Shown piece by piece: positions 1-10,387 of a stretch of DNA of 64,000 nt; the first letter of the stretch is position 1; each line of letters starts with the position of its first letter. The position numbers and the translations under genes are program-made. Under the pieces are notes generated by a model that saw only the letters and a program-made list of their open reading frames with translations, did not search any database and had not been told where the DNA came from. Location of the stretch: assembly GCA_947476625.1 (NCBI GenBank), contig CANJRA010000009.1:35741-99740 (forward strand), read 5' to 3'. Source of the DNA: Fidelibacterota bacterium. Lineage in GTDB: Bacteria; Pseudomonadota; Alphaproteobacteria; Rhodospirillales; Rhodospirillaceae.

Positions 1-167
1 AATTTCAGCAGATCATTCTGGTTTATATTTTGCAGCGCCCGGGTCAAGCGTGCGGCTTGCGCCTAGGTTTTCCGGGCAATTTTGCTGCGTCACTTATTAA
101 AAGCGAAGGGGTCCGGATATAGGACTCGCGGCGGGTAGATTTTCTTAGGTGGTGTTTTTGACCCTGG

Positions 168-199
168 ATCCTCGGGTCTCGCTGCGCTCGCCCGAGGAT
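168..199. repeat. Extragenic inverted repeat (REP-like)
   Basis: ATCCTCGGG at 168-176 is the exact reverse complement of CCCGAGGAT at 191-199, with a GC-rich loop between. A related element (ATCCTGGGG/CCCCAGGAT) lies at 11222-11244. Palindromes that begin GGATCCT and end AGGATGAC are common between genes in alphaproteobacteria, so I read these as members of a dispersed extragenic palindrome family. No function is shown. Confidence 0.5.
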
Positions 200-203
200 A
201 CTA

Positions 204-238
204 GCTTTCGTAAGCTCGTTTCACTCGCAAACGAAAGC
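204..238 (-). terminator. Possible terminator of the tRNA operon
   Basis: GCTTTCGT at 204-211 pairs with ACGAAAGC at 231-238, only six bases beyond the tRNA-Asn 3' end in the direction of transcription. No T-run follows on the minus strand, so it may act in 3' processing rather than as a classical terminator. Confidence 0.35.
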
Positions 239-243
239 ATAAG

Positions 244-318
244 TGGCTCCGGCGACAGGACTCGAACCTGTAACCCCGCGGTTAACAGCCGCGTGCTCTA
301 CCATTGAGCTACGCCGGA
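244..318 (-). tRNA. tRNA-Asn (GTT)
   Basis: Read on the minus strand this is a full cloverleaf that starts TCCGGCG and ends CGCCGGAGCCA, so the CCA is encoded. The acceptor arms pair over seven bases, the T loop is TTCGAGT, and the anticodon loop is CTGTTAA with anticodon GTT. It lies 13 bases downstream of tRNA-Cys and both are probably transcribed from the promoter at 499-527. Confidence 0.96.
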
Positions 319-331
319 ACAGCGTATTATG

Positions 332-405
332 TGGAGGCCGAGGCCGGAATCGAACCGACGTACGCGGATTTGCAATCCGCTGCATGGCCACTCTGCCACT
401 CGGCC
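332..405 (-). tRNA. tRNA-Cys (GCA)
   Basis: On the minus strand the gene starts GGCCGAG, has anticodon loop TTGCAAA (anticodon GCA), a T loop TTCGATT, and ends CTCGGCCTCCA with encoded CCA. The seven acceptor pairs are perfect. It is the promoter-proximal gene of a two-tRNA operon with tRNA-Asn. Confidence 0.96.
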
Positions 406-498
406 CCGTGAACCCGATCAAGCCTAACCGGATCTTTGCCATCGGCCTCGTGCGTAAGAGCCCTAAATCGTGGAAGGGCGCCCGGCGCAAGGCACGGT

Positions 499-527
499 TA
501 TATAGAAGGGCGTCCGAAGCCGGTCAA
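499..527 (-). promoter_or_regulatory. Sigma-70-type promoter of the tRNA-Cys/Asn operon
   Basis: On the minus strand TTGACC (522-527) is followed by exactly 17 bases and TATATA (499-504). Transcription would start near 492, about 90 bases before tRNA-Cys. The bases right after the -10 box are GC-rich, as is usual for stringently controlled stable-RNA promoters; that control is an inference. Confidence 0.7.
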
Positions 528-669
528 GGCAATGGTTTAGGTATTGGAAAGCTTCCGGAAAATCCGGCGCGCGGCGTTGTGAATTTATCAGCAGCGGCGT
601 ATAACGGATGAACGCTAACCGCTTTCACAGCGGTCTTATTTCGCTTTTTATCTGCTTGGGGGATTTGCC

Positions 670-1317
670 ATGGATTTCGCCGCCGCCCGCCGCAAGATGG
701 TGGCCAGCCAGATCCGCATCAGCGAGGTCACGGACCCAGTGGTCGTCGACGCTATGGGTGCCGTGGCGCGCGAGCTGTTTGTACCCGAGGCGAACCGGGC
801 GTTTGCGTATCTCGATGAAGACCTGGCGATCGGCAAAGGCCGTACCATGATGGAAGCTGTGGTCTTGGCCCGGCTTCTGCAACTGGCGGATCTGCAGCCG
901 ACCGATAGAGCTTTGATCGTCGGGGCAGGCACAGGATATTCAGCCGCCGTAATGGCGCGCTTAGTGAATTCTGTCGTGGCGCTGGAAAGCGATGCTTCCT
1001 TGGCAGATGCCGCGAAACAGGCGCTCGCGCAAGCCGCGCCTCAGGTTTCTGTCGTTACCGGCGATCTGAAGTCCGGTTGGCCGCCGTCGTCGCCTTATGA
1101 TGTTATTTTGGTCGACGGCGCGATGAGCGCGCTGCCTAACTGGCTTAAACCGCAGCTCGCTGACGGCGGACGCTTGGTTTGCATCGTGCGCGATGGTCCG
1201 GTGGGCCGGGCAACGCTGGTGACACGCTCGGGCGATTCTTACGGCAGCCGCCAGGAATTCGACGCGATGACAGCTATTCTGCCGGGCTTCGAAAAACAGC
1301 CAAAATTTGTTTTCTAA
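670..1317 (+). CDS. Protein-L-isoaspartate O-methyltransferase-like protein (tolC-linked paralogue)
   Basis: This 215-residue protein has the class I SAM-binding fold of protein-L-isoaspartate methyltransferases, with the glycine-rich loop at residues 83-91 (IVGAGTGYS) and a conserved acidic residue after the next strand (ALES). The genuine pcm family member in this window (34303-34956) has a TISQP segment just before the SAM loop; here the same place reads GRTMMEA. Substrate specificity may therefore differ. Copies of this variant sit in front of tolC in many alphaproteobacteria, which suggests an envelope or efflux link, but no role is shown here. The ATG at 670 follows a GGGGGA ribosome site. 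tolC begins 264 bases later behind its own candidate promoter. Confidence 0.85.
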   Translation: MDFAAARRKMVASQIRISEVTDPVVVDAMGAVARELFVPEANRAFAYLDEDLAIGKGRTMMEAVVLARLLQLADLQPTDRALIVGAGTGYSAAVMARLVNSVVALESDASLADAAKQALAQAAPQVSVVTGDLKSGWPPSSPYDVILVDGAMSALPNWLKPQLADGGRLVCIVRDGPVGRATLVTRSGDSYGSRQEFDAMTAILPGFEKQPKFVF

Positions 1318-1362
1318 GCCCTTCGCCACAATAATAGCCAACTATTATTCACATTTAGAATA

Positions 1363-1391
1363 TTTACATTTTTGAACAAACTCAGTATTGT
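1363..1391 (+). promoter_or_regulatory. Candidate tolC promoter
   Basis: TTTACA (1363-1368), a 17-base spacer and TATTGT (1386-1391) make a fair sigma-70 promoter in an AT-rich stretch between the PCMT-like gene and tolC. It would give a leader of about 185 bases that includes the palindrome at 1444-1457. Confidence 0.4.
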
Positions 1392-1443
1392 AACTGCGAG
1401 AGTGCGGTCGATTTCCTCGCGGTGATGTGCTTCAGGCGGCATG

Positions 1444-1457
1444 TCACAAAATTGTGA
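1444..1457. promoter_or_regulatory. Palindrome in the tolC leader, possible operator
   Basis: TCACAA (1444-1449) and TTGTGA (1452-1457) are perfect inverted repeats separated by two A residues. They lie between the candidate promoter and the tolC start. The half-sites resemble those bound by CRP/FNR or TetR-type regulators but in an inside-out arrangement, so the regulator is unknown. Confidence 0.3.
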
Positions 1458-1581
1458 GAAAAGTCTGCGATTGCAATTTGATACATTAATCCCATGGCGT
1501 TCATGAAACGCATCGGATAGAGCTACACCCAATCGGCAGGGACGGCCGAGGGCACTGGAAAAGTTGATCGACGGGGTCGCG

Positions 1582-3063
1582 ATGACATGTAGCGTAACTA
1601 AAGCAGTCGGTTCGGTTCGGAAAATTCGCGTGAAAACAACGCTGATGGCCCACTCCTTTTTAGTCGCCGCAGCTTTTATGCTCCCGACCATGATGTCGGC
1701 GATGCCGGCAAAGGCCGATACGCTGAAAGAAGCGATGTCCTTGGCTTATCAGGGTAATCCCAATTTGCTCGCCGCCCGCGCTCAGCTGCGCGCCACGGAC
1801 GAAAACGTCCCGATTGCCCTGTCGGGCTGGCGTCCGACGTTATCCGTCAATGGTAACGTTCAGAACAATCGTACGGATAACCAAATTTTCAGCGGCGGCG
1901 GTACCGGCACGGTCGTCACGGGCGGCGTCACCAGCCGCTTCCAACAGACCGCGGCAGCGCAATTTACGCAGCCGGTGTTCCGTGGCTTTAAGACCTGGGC
2001 CGGTACGTCGCAGGCCAAAAATCAGGTATTTGCCCAACGCGCGCGTTTGCGGGCGACGGAAGCGCAGGTGTTGTTGCAGGTGGCGTCGGCCTATTTCGAC
2101 GTTTTGCAGAATCAGGCCGTCGTCGACCTCAACATGAATAACGTCCAAGTTTTGAACCGCCAGCTTGAAGCCACGCAGGATCGCTTCCGCGTCGGCGAAA
2201 TCACGCGCACCGACGTCGCGCAGGCCGAAGCCAGCCTTGCCGGCGCTAAAGCGTCGCAGGTTCAGGCCGAAGGCGCGCTGCAGCAGGCGCGCTCGGCCTA
2301 TGAGAACGTTGTGGGTAAGCCCCCTGTGAATCTCGCGGCGCCGCCGCTCCCGGTCAATCTTCCGGCGGCATATGACGCTGTCGTTTCCATGGCAATTTCT
2401 AATAATCCCAGCTACGTAGCGGCCGACTTTAATGCAAAAGCTGCAGATGATACGGTCACGGTCGTGCAGGGTGATCTGCTTCCGTCGGTAAACTTGATCG
2501 GCCAATACACGAAAGCGTGGAACACGGTCGCCGACAAATCGCGCACGGAGCAGGTTGTTGCTCAAGCCCAGCTTTCGGTGCCGATTTATCAGCAAGGCGC
2601 GGAATATGCGCGCCTGCGTCAAGCCAAACACTCGGCCGGGCAGCAGCGTTTACTGGCGGATCAGGCGCGGCTCGATGCCCGTAATGCCGCGACCCAGTCG
2701 TGGGAAAATTTGCAGGCGGCAACGGCCAGCATTGCTTCGTATCAGGCGCAAATCAAGGCAAACGAGATCGCCCTTGAGGGAACGCAGCGCGAAGCAGAAG
2801 TCGGTTCGAGGACCGTGCTCGATGTTTTGAACGCCGAGCAAACCTTGCTGATTTCGCGGGTTAATCTGGTGCGCGCGCAACATGACCAATCGTTGGCAGC
2901 CCATCAGTTGTTGTCGAATATCGGCGCTTTGACGGGTGAGGGAATGGGTGTGAGCGGTGAGATCTATGATCCCGTCGCACACTATAACGATGTCGAATAC
3001 AAGGCTTTCGGCGCCGGCGTTGATAAGGTTAAAGCGCCAAACCCGGTAGACGCTTCGAAGTAA
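1582..3063 (+). CDS. tolC: TolC family outer-membrane channel
   Basis: The protein is the outer-membrane exit duct for tripartite efflux pumps and type I secretion. It has a signal peptide (hydrophobic stretch ending MSAMPAKA) and two repeated outer-membrane-efflux halves. The mature part starts DTLKEAMSLAYQGNP, the usual TolC opening. Length (493 residues from the ATG at 1582) is normal. Alternative starts are a TTG at 1564 and a GTG at 1630; the GTG gives a compact signal peptide starting VKTTLMAHS, so the true start is uncertain. It sits between the PCMT-like gene and popZ, a conserved alphaproteobacterial order. It is one of two TolC-family proteins here; the other is czcC at 22283. Confidence 0.93.
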   Translation: MTCSVTKAVGSVRKIRVKTTLMAHSFLVAAAFMLPTMMSAMPAKADTLKEAMSLAYQGNPNLLAARAQLRATDENVPIALSGWRPTLSVNGNVQNNRTDNQIFSGGGTGTVVTGGVTSRFQQTAAAQFTQPVFRGFKTWAGTSQAKNQVFAQRARLRATEAQVLLQVASAYFDVLQNQAVVDLNMNNVQVLNRQLEATQDRFRVGEITRTDVAQAEASLAGAKASQVQAEGALQQARSAYENVVGKPPVNLAAPPLPVNLPAAYDAVVSMAISNNPSYVAADFNAKAADDTVTVVQGDLLPSVNLIGQYTKAWNTVADKSRTEQVVAQAQLSVPIYQQGAEYARLRQAKHSAGQQRLLADQARLDARNAATQSWENLQAATASIASYQAQIKANEIALEGTQREAEVGSRTVLDVLNAEQTLLISRVNLVRAQHDQSLAAHQLLSNIGALTGEGMGVSGEIYDPVAHYNDVEYKAFGAGVDKVKAPNPVDASK

Positions 3064-3142
3064 TATTGAGGGCTGTTTGCCTTGTATGCTTCATGCGGGC
3101 TGGCTGAGGGCGTTTTCCCGGAATAAGCGACAAATTTGGGCG

Positions 3143-3154
3143 CCCCCCCCCCCC
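3143..3154 (+). repeat. Homopolymer tract of 12 C between tolC and popZ
   Basis: Twelve consecutive C residues lie 83 bases before the popZ start. They are flanked by AATTTGGG and CCCAAATT, so the tract can fold into a hairpin. Such tracts change length by slippage and can also be assembly artefacts. The position upstream of popZ would allow an effect on transcription or on tolC termination. Confidence 0.6.
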
Positions 3155-3236
3155 AAATTGTTGACCTTGTTATAGAATTCTTTAACATTCCGACGTAGGG
3201 TGCCCCAAAATCCCGGCAAAAGCCGATGGGGAGTAC

Positions 3237-3884
<648 letters not shown>

Positions 3885-3907
3885 TTCCGACTGCGTTTCA
3901 AGGCTTT

Positions 3908-3940
3908 AGGCCCTGCCGCAAGGTGGGGCCTTTTGCTTTT
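3908..3940 (+). terminator. Rho-independent terminator after popZ
   Basis: A ten-base-pair stem (3908-3917 with 3922-3931) closes a GCAA tetraloop and is followed by TTTTGCTTTT. Two inner pairs are G-T wobbles. It separates the popZ unit from valS. Confidence 0.88.
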
Positions 3941-4015
3941 GTTCACCCGGTTGCGCTCGCGCCGCTACGGGGGTAAATCCTTGGCCCCACTTACAATATA
4001 AAGCGGCGCGCTTTT

Positions 4016-6691
4016 ATGACGTCTGACACCCCTACGCTCGATAAAACCTATAACGCTTCCGAGGTTGAGGAGGCGCTTTACGCGCGTTGGGAAGGCGCGG
4101 GCGATTTCGCCGCGCATCCAAAGTCTGCGGCCGAACCCTACACGATCATGATGCCGCCGCCCAACGTGACGGGCAGTTTGCATATCGGACATGCGCTGAC
4201 CTTCACGCTGCAGGATATTCTGATCCGCTATCAGCGCATGATCGGCAAGGACGCCTTGTGGCAGCCGGGTACGGACCACGCGGGCATTGCGACGCAGATG
4301 GTGGTGGAGCGGCAACTAGCCGAATCTGGTTTGAACCGGCGCGACATGGGGCGCGAAGTATTTTTGAATCGCGTTTGGTCGTGGAAAGAACAATCCGGCG
4401 GTGTGATCACGCATCAATTGCGCCGTCTTGGCGCGTCGCCCGACTGGCCGCGTGAACGCTTCACGATGGACGGAGGTTTGTCGCGCGCCGTGACGAAGGT
4501 GTTCGTCGATCTTTATCGTCAGAAGTTGATTTATCGCGACAAGCGCTTGGTGAATTGGGATCCGAAGCTGCATACCGCGATCTCCGACCTCGAAGTCGAG
4601 AGCCGCGAGACTAAAGGCAAGATGTGGTTCTTCAAGTACCCCGTCGAAGGTGTGGCGGATACGTTTGTGACCGTCGGCACCACACGTCCGGAGACGATGC
4701 TGGGCGATACCGGCGTGGCCGTACATCCGGACGACGAGCGTTATAAAGCGCTGGTCGGCAAAAACGTGGTGCTGCCGTTGGTGGGCCGCAAGATTCCGAT
4801 TGTTGCTGATGACTACGCCGATCCGGAGAAGGGTTCGGGCGCGGTGAAGATTACGCCGGCGCACGACTTCAACGACTTCGGCGTTGGTAAGCGCAACAAT
4901 CTCGAGATGATCAATATTTTTAATCTGAACGCCAAGCTTAACGAAAACGTGCCGGAGAAATATCGCGGCATCGATCGCTTCAAGGCACGCGACATGATTG
5001 TTGCCGAGATGGAAGCGCTGGGCTTGCTTGAGAAGATCGAGTACAACGCGATGACTGTGCCTTACGGCGACCGGTCGGGCGTGGTGATTGAGCCGTGGTT
5101 GACGGATCAGTGGTACTGCAATGCCGAAGTGCTCGCCGCGCCGTGTATCAAGGCGGTGGAGGAGGGGCGCACACGCTTCGTGCCGAAGAATTGGGAAAAC
5201 ACGTTCTTCGAATGGATGCGTAACATTCAGCCGTGGTGCATCTCGCGTCAGCTGTGGTGGGGGCACCAGATTCCGGCGTGGTTCGGGCCGGACGGCGAAG
5301 TGTTTGTGGCTTTTGACGAAGCGGAAGCGCACGCGCTTGCGCAAACGCATTACGGAAAAGCGGTGGATCTGCGCCGCGACGAAGACGTGCTCGACACCTG
5401 GTTCTCCTCGGCGCTGTGGCCGTTCTCGACGCTGGGCTGGCCCGACAAGACTCCGGAGCTGGCGCGGTATTATCCGGGCGATGTGCTGGTCACGGGTTTT
5501 GACATCATCTTCTTCTGGGTCGCGCGCATGATGATGATGGGCATTCACTTCATGGGTGATGTGCCGTTCCGCGATGTTTACATTCACGCGCTGGTCCGCG
5601 ACGATAAGGGCCAGAAGATGTCGAAGTCCAAGGGCAACGTCATGGACCCGTTGGATTTGTGCAACGTCTACGGCACTGATGCCGTGCGCTTTACGCTGAC
5701 CGCCATGGCGGTGCAGGGGCGCGATATTAAATTGGCCGAGACGCGGATTGCGGGCTATCGCAATTTCGTGACCAAGATTTGGAACGCGGCGCGTTTCTCG
5801 CAGATGAACGGCTGCAAGATTGTGCCGGGCTTTGATCCGCGCGGAGCGAAGACGACGCTGAATAAGTGGATTGTCGCAAAGACGGTGGTAGCCGCCGCGA
5901 CGGTAGCAGGCGCGATTGAAGCGTATCGTTTTAACGATGCGGCCAACGGGCTGTATCAGTTCACGTGGAATATTTTCTGCGATTGGTTCCTTGAATTCGC
6001 GAAACCTGTTTTCCAAGGTGACGACCAAGCCGCTAAGGACGAAACCCGCGCGACGACGGCGTGGGTGATCGATCAGGTCTTGCTGATCAGTCAGCCGATG
6101 ATTCCGTTTGTGTCGGAAGAGTTGTGGGTGAAGCTAGCGGACGCGGCGGGCATTAAACGTCCGGGCGTGCTGATGAAGCAGGCATGGCCCAAGTACGACA
6201 TCGCCATTTCGCCCGAGGCCGAAGCCGAGATGGACTGGGTGGTGAAGGTGATTACCGAAATCCGCTCGGTGCGTTCGGAGATGAATGTGCCGGCGAGTTT
6301 GCAGATGGCGGCGACGTTGAAGGACGCCAGCGCCACGGCGAAGACGCGTCTCGCCACGCACAACGGGCTGATTTGCGCGAATGCGCGGTTGGCATCGTTG
6401 ATCGCCGACGATACCGCGACACCCAACGCCGCGCAGGTCGTGGTGGGCGACGGCACGGTGTTGCTGCCCCTGGAAGGCGTGATCGATCTCGGCAAGGAGC
6501 GCGAGCGCCTGAAAAAGGAAATCGCGAAGAAAGAGAGCGATATTGCCAATGACGATAAGAAGCTGACCAACGAATCTTTTATTTCTAAAGCGCCGCCAGA
6601 AGTGATTGAGGAAATCCGCGAACGCCGCGGGGCTGCAGAGGCCGCCCGCGGTAAGATGAGTGAAGCGTTATTGCGCATTAGCGCCGCATAA
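4016..6691 (+). CDS. valS: Valine--tRNA ligase
   Basis: ValS charges tRNA-Val and edits mischarged threonine. The class I signature HIGH is at residues 56-59 and KMSKS at 534-538. The CP1 editing domain lies between them ([12 protein letters not shown] is its hallmark). The C-terminal segment ends in the coiled-coil arm typical of ValS (heptads around [18 protein letters not shown]). At 891 residues it is full length. The start ATG at 4016 has no strong Shine-Dalgarno sequence. ilvD follows after only 14 bases, so the two valine-related genes (aminoacylation and biosynthesis) probably share a transcript. Confidence 0.98.
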   Translation: MTSDTPTLDKTYNASEVEEALYARWEGAGDFAAHPKSAAEPYTIMMPPPNVTGSLHIGHALTFTLQDILIRYQRMIGKDALWQPGTDHAGIATQMVVERQLAESGLNRRDMGREVFLNRVWSWKEQSGGVITHQLRRLGASPDWPRERFTMDGGLSRAVTKVFVDLYRQKLIYRDKRLVNWDPKLHTAISDLEVESRETKGKMWFFKYPVEGVADTFVTVGTTRPETMLGDTGVAVHPDDERYKALVGKNVVLPLVGRKIPIVADDYADPEKGSGAVKITPAHDFNDFGVGKRNNLEMINIFNLNAKLNENVPEKYRGIDRFKARDMIVAEMEALGLLEKIEYNAMTVPYGDRSGVVIEPWLTDQWYCNAEVLAAPCIKAVEEGRTRFVPKNWENTFFEWMRNIQPWCISRQLWWGHQIPAWFGPDGEVFVAFDEAEAHALAQTHYGKAVDLRRDEDVLDTWFSSALWPFSTLGWPDKTPELARYYPGDVLVTGFDIIFFWVARMMMMGIHFMGDVPFRDVYIHALVRDDKGQKMSKSKGNVMDPLDLCNVYGTDAVRFTLTAMAVQGRDIKLAETRIAGYRNFVTKIWNAARFSQMNGCKIVPGFDPRGAKTTLNKWIVAKTVVAAATVAGAIEAYRFNDAANGLYQFTWNIFCDWFLEFAKPVFQGDDQAAKDETRATTAWVIDQVLLISQPMIPFVSEELWVKLADAAGIKRPGVLMKQAWPKYDIAISPEAEAEMDWVVKVITEIRSVRSEMNVPASLQMAATLKDASATAKTRLATHNGLICANARLASLIADDTATPNAAQVVVGDGTVLLPLEGVIDLGKERERLKKEIAKKESDIANDDKKLTNESFISKAPPEVIEEIRERRGAAEAARGKMSEALLRISAA

Positions 6692-6705
6692 ATAAGGAAC
6701 TCCCC

Positions 6706-8448
6706 ATGCTCGACGATGGAATAAAGCCGCCGAAATTCGATAAGTCGAAGCTGCCCAGCCGCCACATTACGGAAGGGCCGACCAAAGCCCCGCACCGTGC
6801 CATGCATTACGCCATGGGACTGACGGAAGAAGAGCTGCACCAGCCGATGGTGGGTGTAGCGACCTGTTGGAATGAAGCCGCGCCTTGCAACATCGATCTC
6901 GGCCGCCAGGCGCAGATCGTGAAGGAAGGCGTGCGCGCCGGCGGTGGTACGCCGCGTGAATTCACGACCATCACCGTCACCGACGGGATCGCCATGGGTC
7001 ACGAGGGCATGAAGTCGTCGTTAGCCTCGCGCGATTGGATCGCGGACACGGTGGAGTTGACCATGCGCGGTCACAGCTACGACGCGATGGTTGGCATGGC
7101 GGGCTGCGACAAGAGCTTGCCGGGCATGATGATGGCGATGCTGCGCCTGAATGTGCCGTCTGTGTTTTTATATGGCGGCGCGATCTTGCCGGGTCATTTC
7201 CACGGCAAAGACGTCACCATCGTCGATGTGTTCGAAGGTGTGGGCCAGCACGCCGCCGGCAACATGAGCGATAAAGATTTGCATGAACTGGAGTGCGTGG
7301 CGTGTCCGTCGGCGGGCGCGTGCGGCGGTCAGTTCACGGCCAACACGATGGCGACGGTCAGCGAAGCCATGGGCCTCGCACTGCCGCTGTCGGCAAGTAT
7401 CCCGACGACGTTCACCGACGCGCGTAATCATTACGCCAAAGCTGCCGGCCGCGCGGTGATGGAATTGCTCAGAATCAACCTCCGTCCGCGCGACATCGCA
7501 ACGCGCAAGGCGTTCGAGAATGCGGCGATGGTTGTGGCGGCCTCGGGTGGTTCGACCAACGCCGGACTTCATCTGCCGGCCATGGCGCATGAAGTCGGCA
7601 TCAAATTCGATCTCGACGATGTCTGCGCAATTTTCAAGAAGACGCCCTACATCGGCGACATGAAGCCGGGCGGGCGCTATGTGGCGGCAGATTTGTATAA
7701 AGTCGGCGGCATACCGATCCTGATCAAGGCGCTGCTCGACGGCGGTTACCTGCACGGCGATTGCATCACGGTGACGGGCAAGACGCTCGAAGAGAACATG
7801 AAAGATGTCGTGTTCCCGACCGATCAGGATGTGGTGCGTCCGACATCAAATGCAATGTCGCCCACGGGCGGCGTTGCGGGCTTGAAAGGTTCGCTGGCGC
7901 CGAAGGGTGCGATTGTGAAAGTCGCGGGCTTGAAGGTGAAGAAGTTCCGCGGTCCGGCGTTGTGCTTCGATACGGAAGACGCAGCTTTCGCGGCGGTAGC
8001 CGAGCGTAAGTATAAAGAGGGCGACGTCATCATCATTCGCTATGAAGGACCGAAGGGTGGTCCGGGCATGCGCGAGATGCTGGCGACGACCGGGGCGCTG
8101 TCGGGTCAGGGCATGGGCGACAAAGTGGCGCTGGTCACCGACGGACGTTTCTCGGGCGGTACGCGCGGACTGTGTGTTGGCCACGTTGGTCCCGAAGCTG
8201 CCGTGGGCGGTCCGATCGCACTGGTGAACGACGGCGACATCATCACCATCGACACCGACGCGGGCACGATGGAGTTGGAAGTACCGAAGGAAGAGATGGA
8301 TCGCCGCCGCGCCGCCTGGAAGCCGCGCGCGACGAATTATAATTCGGGTGTGCTGTGGAAATACGCGCAGCTGGTCGGCGATGCCTGCGACGGCGCCGTG
8401 ACTCATCCGGGTGCGGCGAAAGAGACGCACATTTACGCGGATATCTAG
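6706..8448 (+). CDS. ilvD: Dihydroxy-acid dehydratase
   Basis: IlvD dehydrates 2,3-dihydroxy-isovalerate and -methylvalerate in valine, leucine and isoleucine synthesis. It belongs to the IlvD/Edd family and carries three cysteines placed as in [2Fe-2S]-type family members: C61 (AAPCNID), C134 (AGCDKS) and C206 (SAGACGGQF). The protein is 580 residues, near the usual length. An AGGA ribosome site precedes the ATG. It follows valS closely on the same strand. Its TAG stop overlaps the stop of the convergent maiA gene, so the two coding regions share four bases and there is no room for a terminator between them. Confidence 0.96.
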   Translation: MLDDGIKPPKFDKSKLPSRHITEGPTKAPHRAMHYAMGLTEEELHQPMVGVATCWNEAAPCNIDLGRQAQIVKEGVRAGGGTPREFTTITVTDGIAMGHEGMKSSLASRDWIADTVELTMRGHSYDAMVGMAGCDKSLPGMMMAMLRLNVPSVFLYGGAILPGHFHGKDVTIVDVFEGVGQHAAGNMSDKDLHELECVACPSAGACGGQFTANTMATVSEAMGLALPLSASIPTTFTDARNHYAKAAGRAVMELLRINLRPRDIATRKAFENAAMVVAASGGSTNAGLHLPAMAHEVGIKFDLDDVCAIFKKTPYIGDMKPGGRYVAADLYKVGGIPILIKALLDGGYLHGDCITVTGKTLEENMKDVVFPTDQDVVRPTSNAMSPTGGVAGLKGSLAPKGAIVKVAGLKVKKFRGPALCFDTEDAAFAAVAERKYKEGDVIIIRYEGPKGGPGMREMLATTGALSGQGMGDKVALVTDGRFSGGTRGLCVGHVGPEAAVGGPIALVNDGDIITIDTDAGTMELEVPKEEMDRRRAAWKPRATNYNSGVLWKYAQLVGDACDGAVTHPGAAKETHIYADI

Positions 8449-9083
8449 GCGGGAACTTCCGACGTCGCGGTTTTGAAGGCCGGGAGCTCTAGGAGCGCCC
8501 GGTCGATCGCGACAAGGCGCTCAAGCCCGGTGAGGTCGCAGGATAAACGCCGCGCATTCACCATCTGCGGTGCAAGGCAGAGATCGGCCAGCGTCACCTG
8601 ATCGCCGTAGCAGTAACGGCCCTGGATGGGCGCGCGAATCACGAGGTCTTGCAAAGCGCCGAGGCCTTTCCTGATCCAATGATGCGCCCACTGGCGCGTC
8701 GTCTCCTGAGTCTGGCCGAGCGCATCACGCATATGATTGAGGACCCCGGTGCCCTGCAGCGGCTGAACCTCCATGGCGACGGCGTAGGCCATCGCGCGCA
8801 CGCGGGCACGGTCTTCGAGTGAAGCGGGCAGGAGCGGCGGGGTCGGATACTTCTCATCGAGATATTCGACGATGGCGAGTGATTGCGTGAGGATGTCGCC
8901 GCCGATGTCCAGCGACGGCACCAGGCCTTGCGGATTGACGGACTTGTACGTCGCGCGCTGCTGATCGGCGCCCGCGATGAAGATCGGCACATCGGCGGTG
9001 CGGTAGTCGATGCCTTTCATCGCCAGCACAACACGTACGCGGTAGGACGCCGAGGATTTCTGTGAGTGATGGAGCGTCAGCAT
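8445..9083 (-). CDS. maiA: Maleylacetoacetate isomerase / zeta-class glutathione S-transferase
   Basis: The 212-residue protein matches zeta-class GSTs, which isomerise maleylacetoacetate in tyrosine and phenylalanine breakdown. The N-terminal thioredoxin-like domain has the family motif as SSASYRVR (residues 10-17); the usual motif is SSCSWRVR, so the cysteine is alanine here while the serines remain. The cis-proline segment GLVPSLD and the C-terminal helical domain with [13 protein letters not shown] are present. No homogentisate dioxygenase or fumarylacetoacetase gene is next to it, so the pathway assignment rests on family only. It abuts the CMD-family gene upstream, with start and stop directly adjacent, and probably forms an operon with it and xthA. 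Confidence 0.85.
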   Translation of the reverse strand: MLTLHHSQKSSASYRVRVVLAMKGIDYRTADVPIFIAGADQQRATYKSVNPQGLVPSLDIGGDILTQSLAIVEYLDEKYPTPPLLPASLEDRARVRAMAYAVAMEVQPLQGTGVLNHMRDALGQTQETTRQWAHHWIRKGLGALQDLVIRAPIQGRYCYGDQVTLADLCLAPQMVNARRLSCDLTGLERLVAIDRALLELPAFKTATSEVPA

Positions 9084-9461
9084 CTAAACGCCCATGTCCT
9101 TGAACACTTCCTTAGCGTTGCGGAAGGAGTCGAGCGCGGCGGGGAAACCGGCGTAAACCACTACCTGCATGAACACCGCGCGGATTTCCTCTTTCGTGCA
9201 GCCGTTGCGCAGTGCGCCGCGCACATGGCCTTTGAGTTCGTTCGGGCGGTTGAGCACGCTGATCATGGCGAGGTTGAGCAGGCTGCGGGTTTTGAGCGGC
9301 AAGGTCTCGTCGCCCCAAATTTCGCCCCAGGCGAATTCGGTGACCAAGTCCTGCACGGGCTTGGTGAAGTCGTCGGCTTCGGCGAAGGCTTTATCGACGA
9401 ACGCGTCGCTCATCACCTTGCGGCGTATTTCAAGGCCGCGGGCGTAACGTTCTTTGTCCAT
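9084..9461 (-). CDS. Carboxymuconolactone decarboxylase family protein
   Basis: This 125-residue single-domain protein has the CMD/AhpD fold signature around RSLLNLAMISVLNRPNELK, GHVRGALRNGCTKEEI and VVVYAGFPAALDSFR. True 4-carboxymuconolactone decarboxylases (PcaC) have this length and these segments, but many related small proteins are uncharacterised, and no other protocatechuate genes are near. There is no AhpD-type CxxC. The ATG at 9461 has a strong GGAGAA site. It lies 18 bases downstream of xthA and directly upstream of maiA on the same strand. Confidence 0.8.
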   Translation of the reverse strand: MDKERYARGLEIRRKVMSDAFVDKAFAEADDFTKPVQDLVTEFAWGEIWGDETLPLKTRSLLNLAMISVLNRPNELKGHVRGALRNGCTKEEIRAVFMQVVVYAGFPAALDSFRNAKEVFKDMGV

Positions 9462-9479
9462 GAGGTTCTCCTTGAAGAA

Positions 9480-10289
9480 TTAAACCATCATCTCGCACCA
9501 CACCGGGGTGTGGTCGGAGGCTTTTTCCTGGCCGCGGGGTTTTTTGTCGATGGCGGCGTTGGTGAGGGCGTTGGCGGCTTTGGGGGAGAGGAGGAGGAAA
9601 TCGATCAAGAGGCCGTTGTCTTTTTGCCAGGCGCCGGCTTGGTAGTCCCAGTAGGAATATTGATGGGGCAGGGTGTTGAAGCAGCGGAAGGCATCGGTAA
9701 GGCCCAAGTGCAGCAGTGAGCGGAAGCGGCTGCGGCTTTCGGGCTGCGTTAACGCGTCACCCGCGAAGGCTTTGGCGTTGTAGACGTCGTCGTCGGTGGG
9801 GATGACGTTGTAGTCGCCGCCGTAGAGGCGCATTTCGCCGTCGCTGAGGCCGCGCTTTATGTGCGCGTGAAGGCGGTCCATCCAGGCGAGCTTGTAGGGG
9901 AACTTCTCGGTACCGAGCGGATTGCCGTTGGGCAGGTAGATTGAGGCGACCCGCAGCTTGCCGAATACGGTAGCTTCCATGTAACGAGCGTGGTCGTCGC
10001 CTTCGGATTTATCGTTTAAGAGGGCGGGCAAGCGCGGCTCGACGTCTTCCAAGGGCGACTTCGAGAGGATGGCGACGCCGTTATAGGTTTTCTGGCCGTG
10101 GGTGGCGACGTTGTACCCGAGATCCTCGATCTCCATGCGCGGGAAGTTTTCGTCGATGCATTTGAGTTCCTGGAGAAGCACCACGTCGGGTTGGGCTTCT
10201 TTCAGCCATGCCAGCACATTCGGCAGCCGGGCTTTGACCGAGTTGACGTTCCAGGTGGCGACTTTGATTTTACGCGGGGACGAGGGCAC
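9480..10289 (-). CDS. xthA: Exodeoxyribonuclease III
   Basis: This is the main AP endonuclease family of base-excision repair (endonuclease/exonuclease/phosphatase fold). The catalytic motifs are complete: ATWNVNSVKARL near the N-terminus, the metal-binding glutamate in LLQELKC, GGDYNV with the catalytic Asp/Asn pair, and the C-terminal SDHTPVW. Length is 269 residues, normal for XthA. The start is a GTG at 10289 with no clear ribosome site. In many alphaproteobacteria xthA lies beside erpA and dgt, as here. Confidence 0.95.
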   Translation of the reverse strand: MPSSPRKIKVATWNVNSVKARLPNVLAWLKEAQPDVVLLQELKCIDENFPRMEIEDLGYNVATHGQKTYNGVAILSKSPLEDVEPRLPALLNDKSEGDDHARYMEATVFGKLRVASIYLPNGNPLGTEKFPYKLAWMDRLHAHIKRGLSDGEMRLYGGDYNVIPTDDDVYNAKAFAGDALTQPESRSRFRSLLHLGLTDAFRCFNTLPHQYSYWDYQAGAWQKDNGLLIDFLLLSPKAANALTNAAIDKKPRGQEKASDHTPVWCEMMV

Positions 10290-10387
10290 GGGCTTGCGTC
10301 TATATTTGTTGTCAGGTGCGCCATGCTGACATCCCGGCGGGGGATCGGCAAGGCGCGAAAAATCCTGCGCGGTGATATGTAGACGCC

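Noticed and set aside
4316..6028. Long open frame of 570 codons on the minus strand
   Set aside because: It lies fully antisense to valS, whose motifs are complete, and its translation is arginine/histidine-rich with no family match, as expected for a GC-rich shadow frame.
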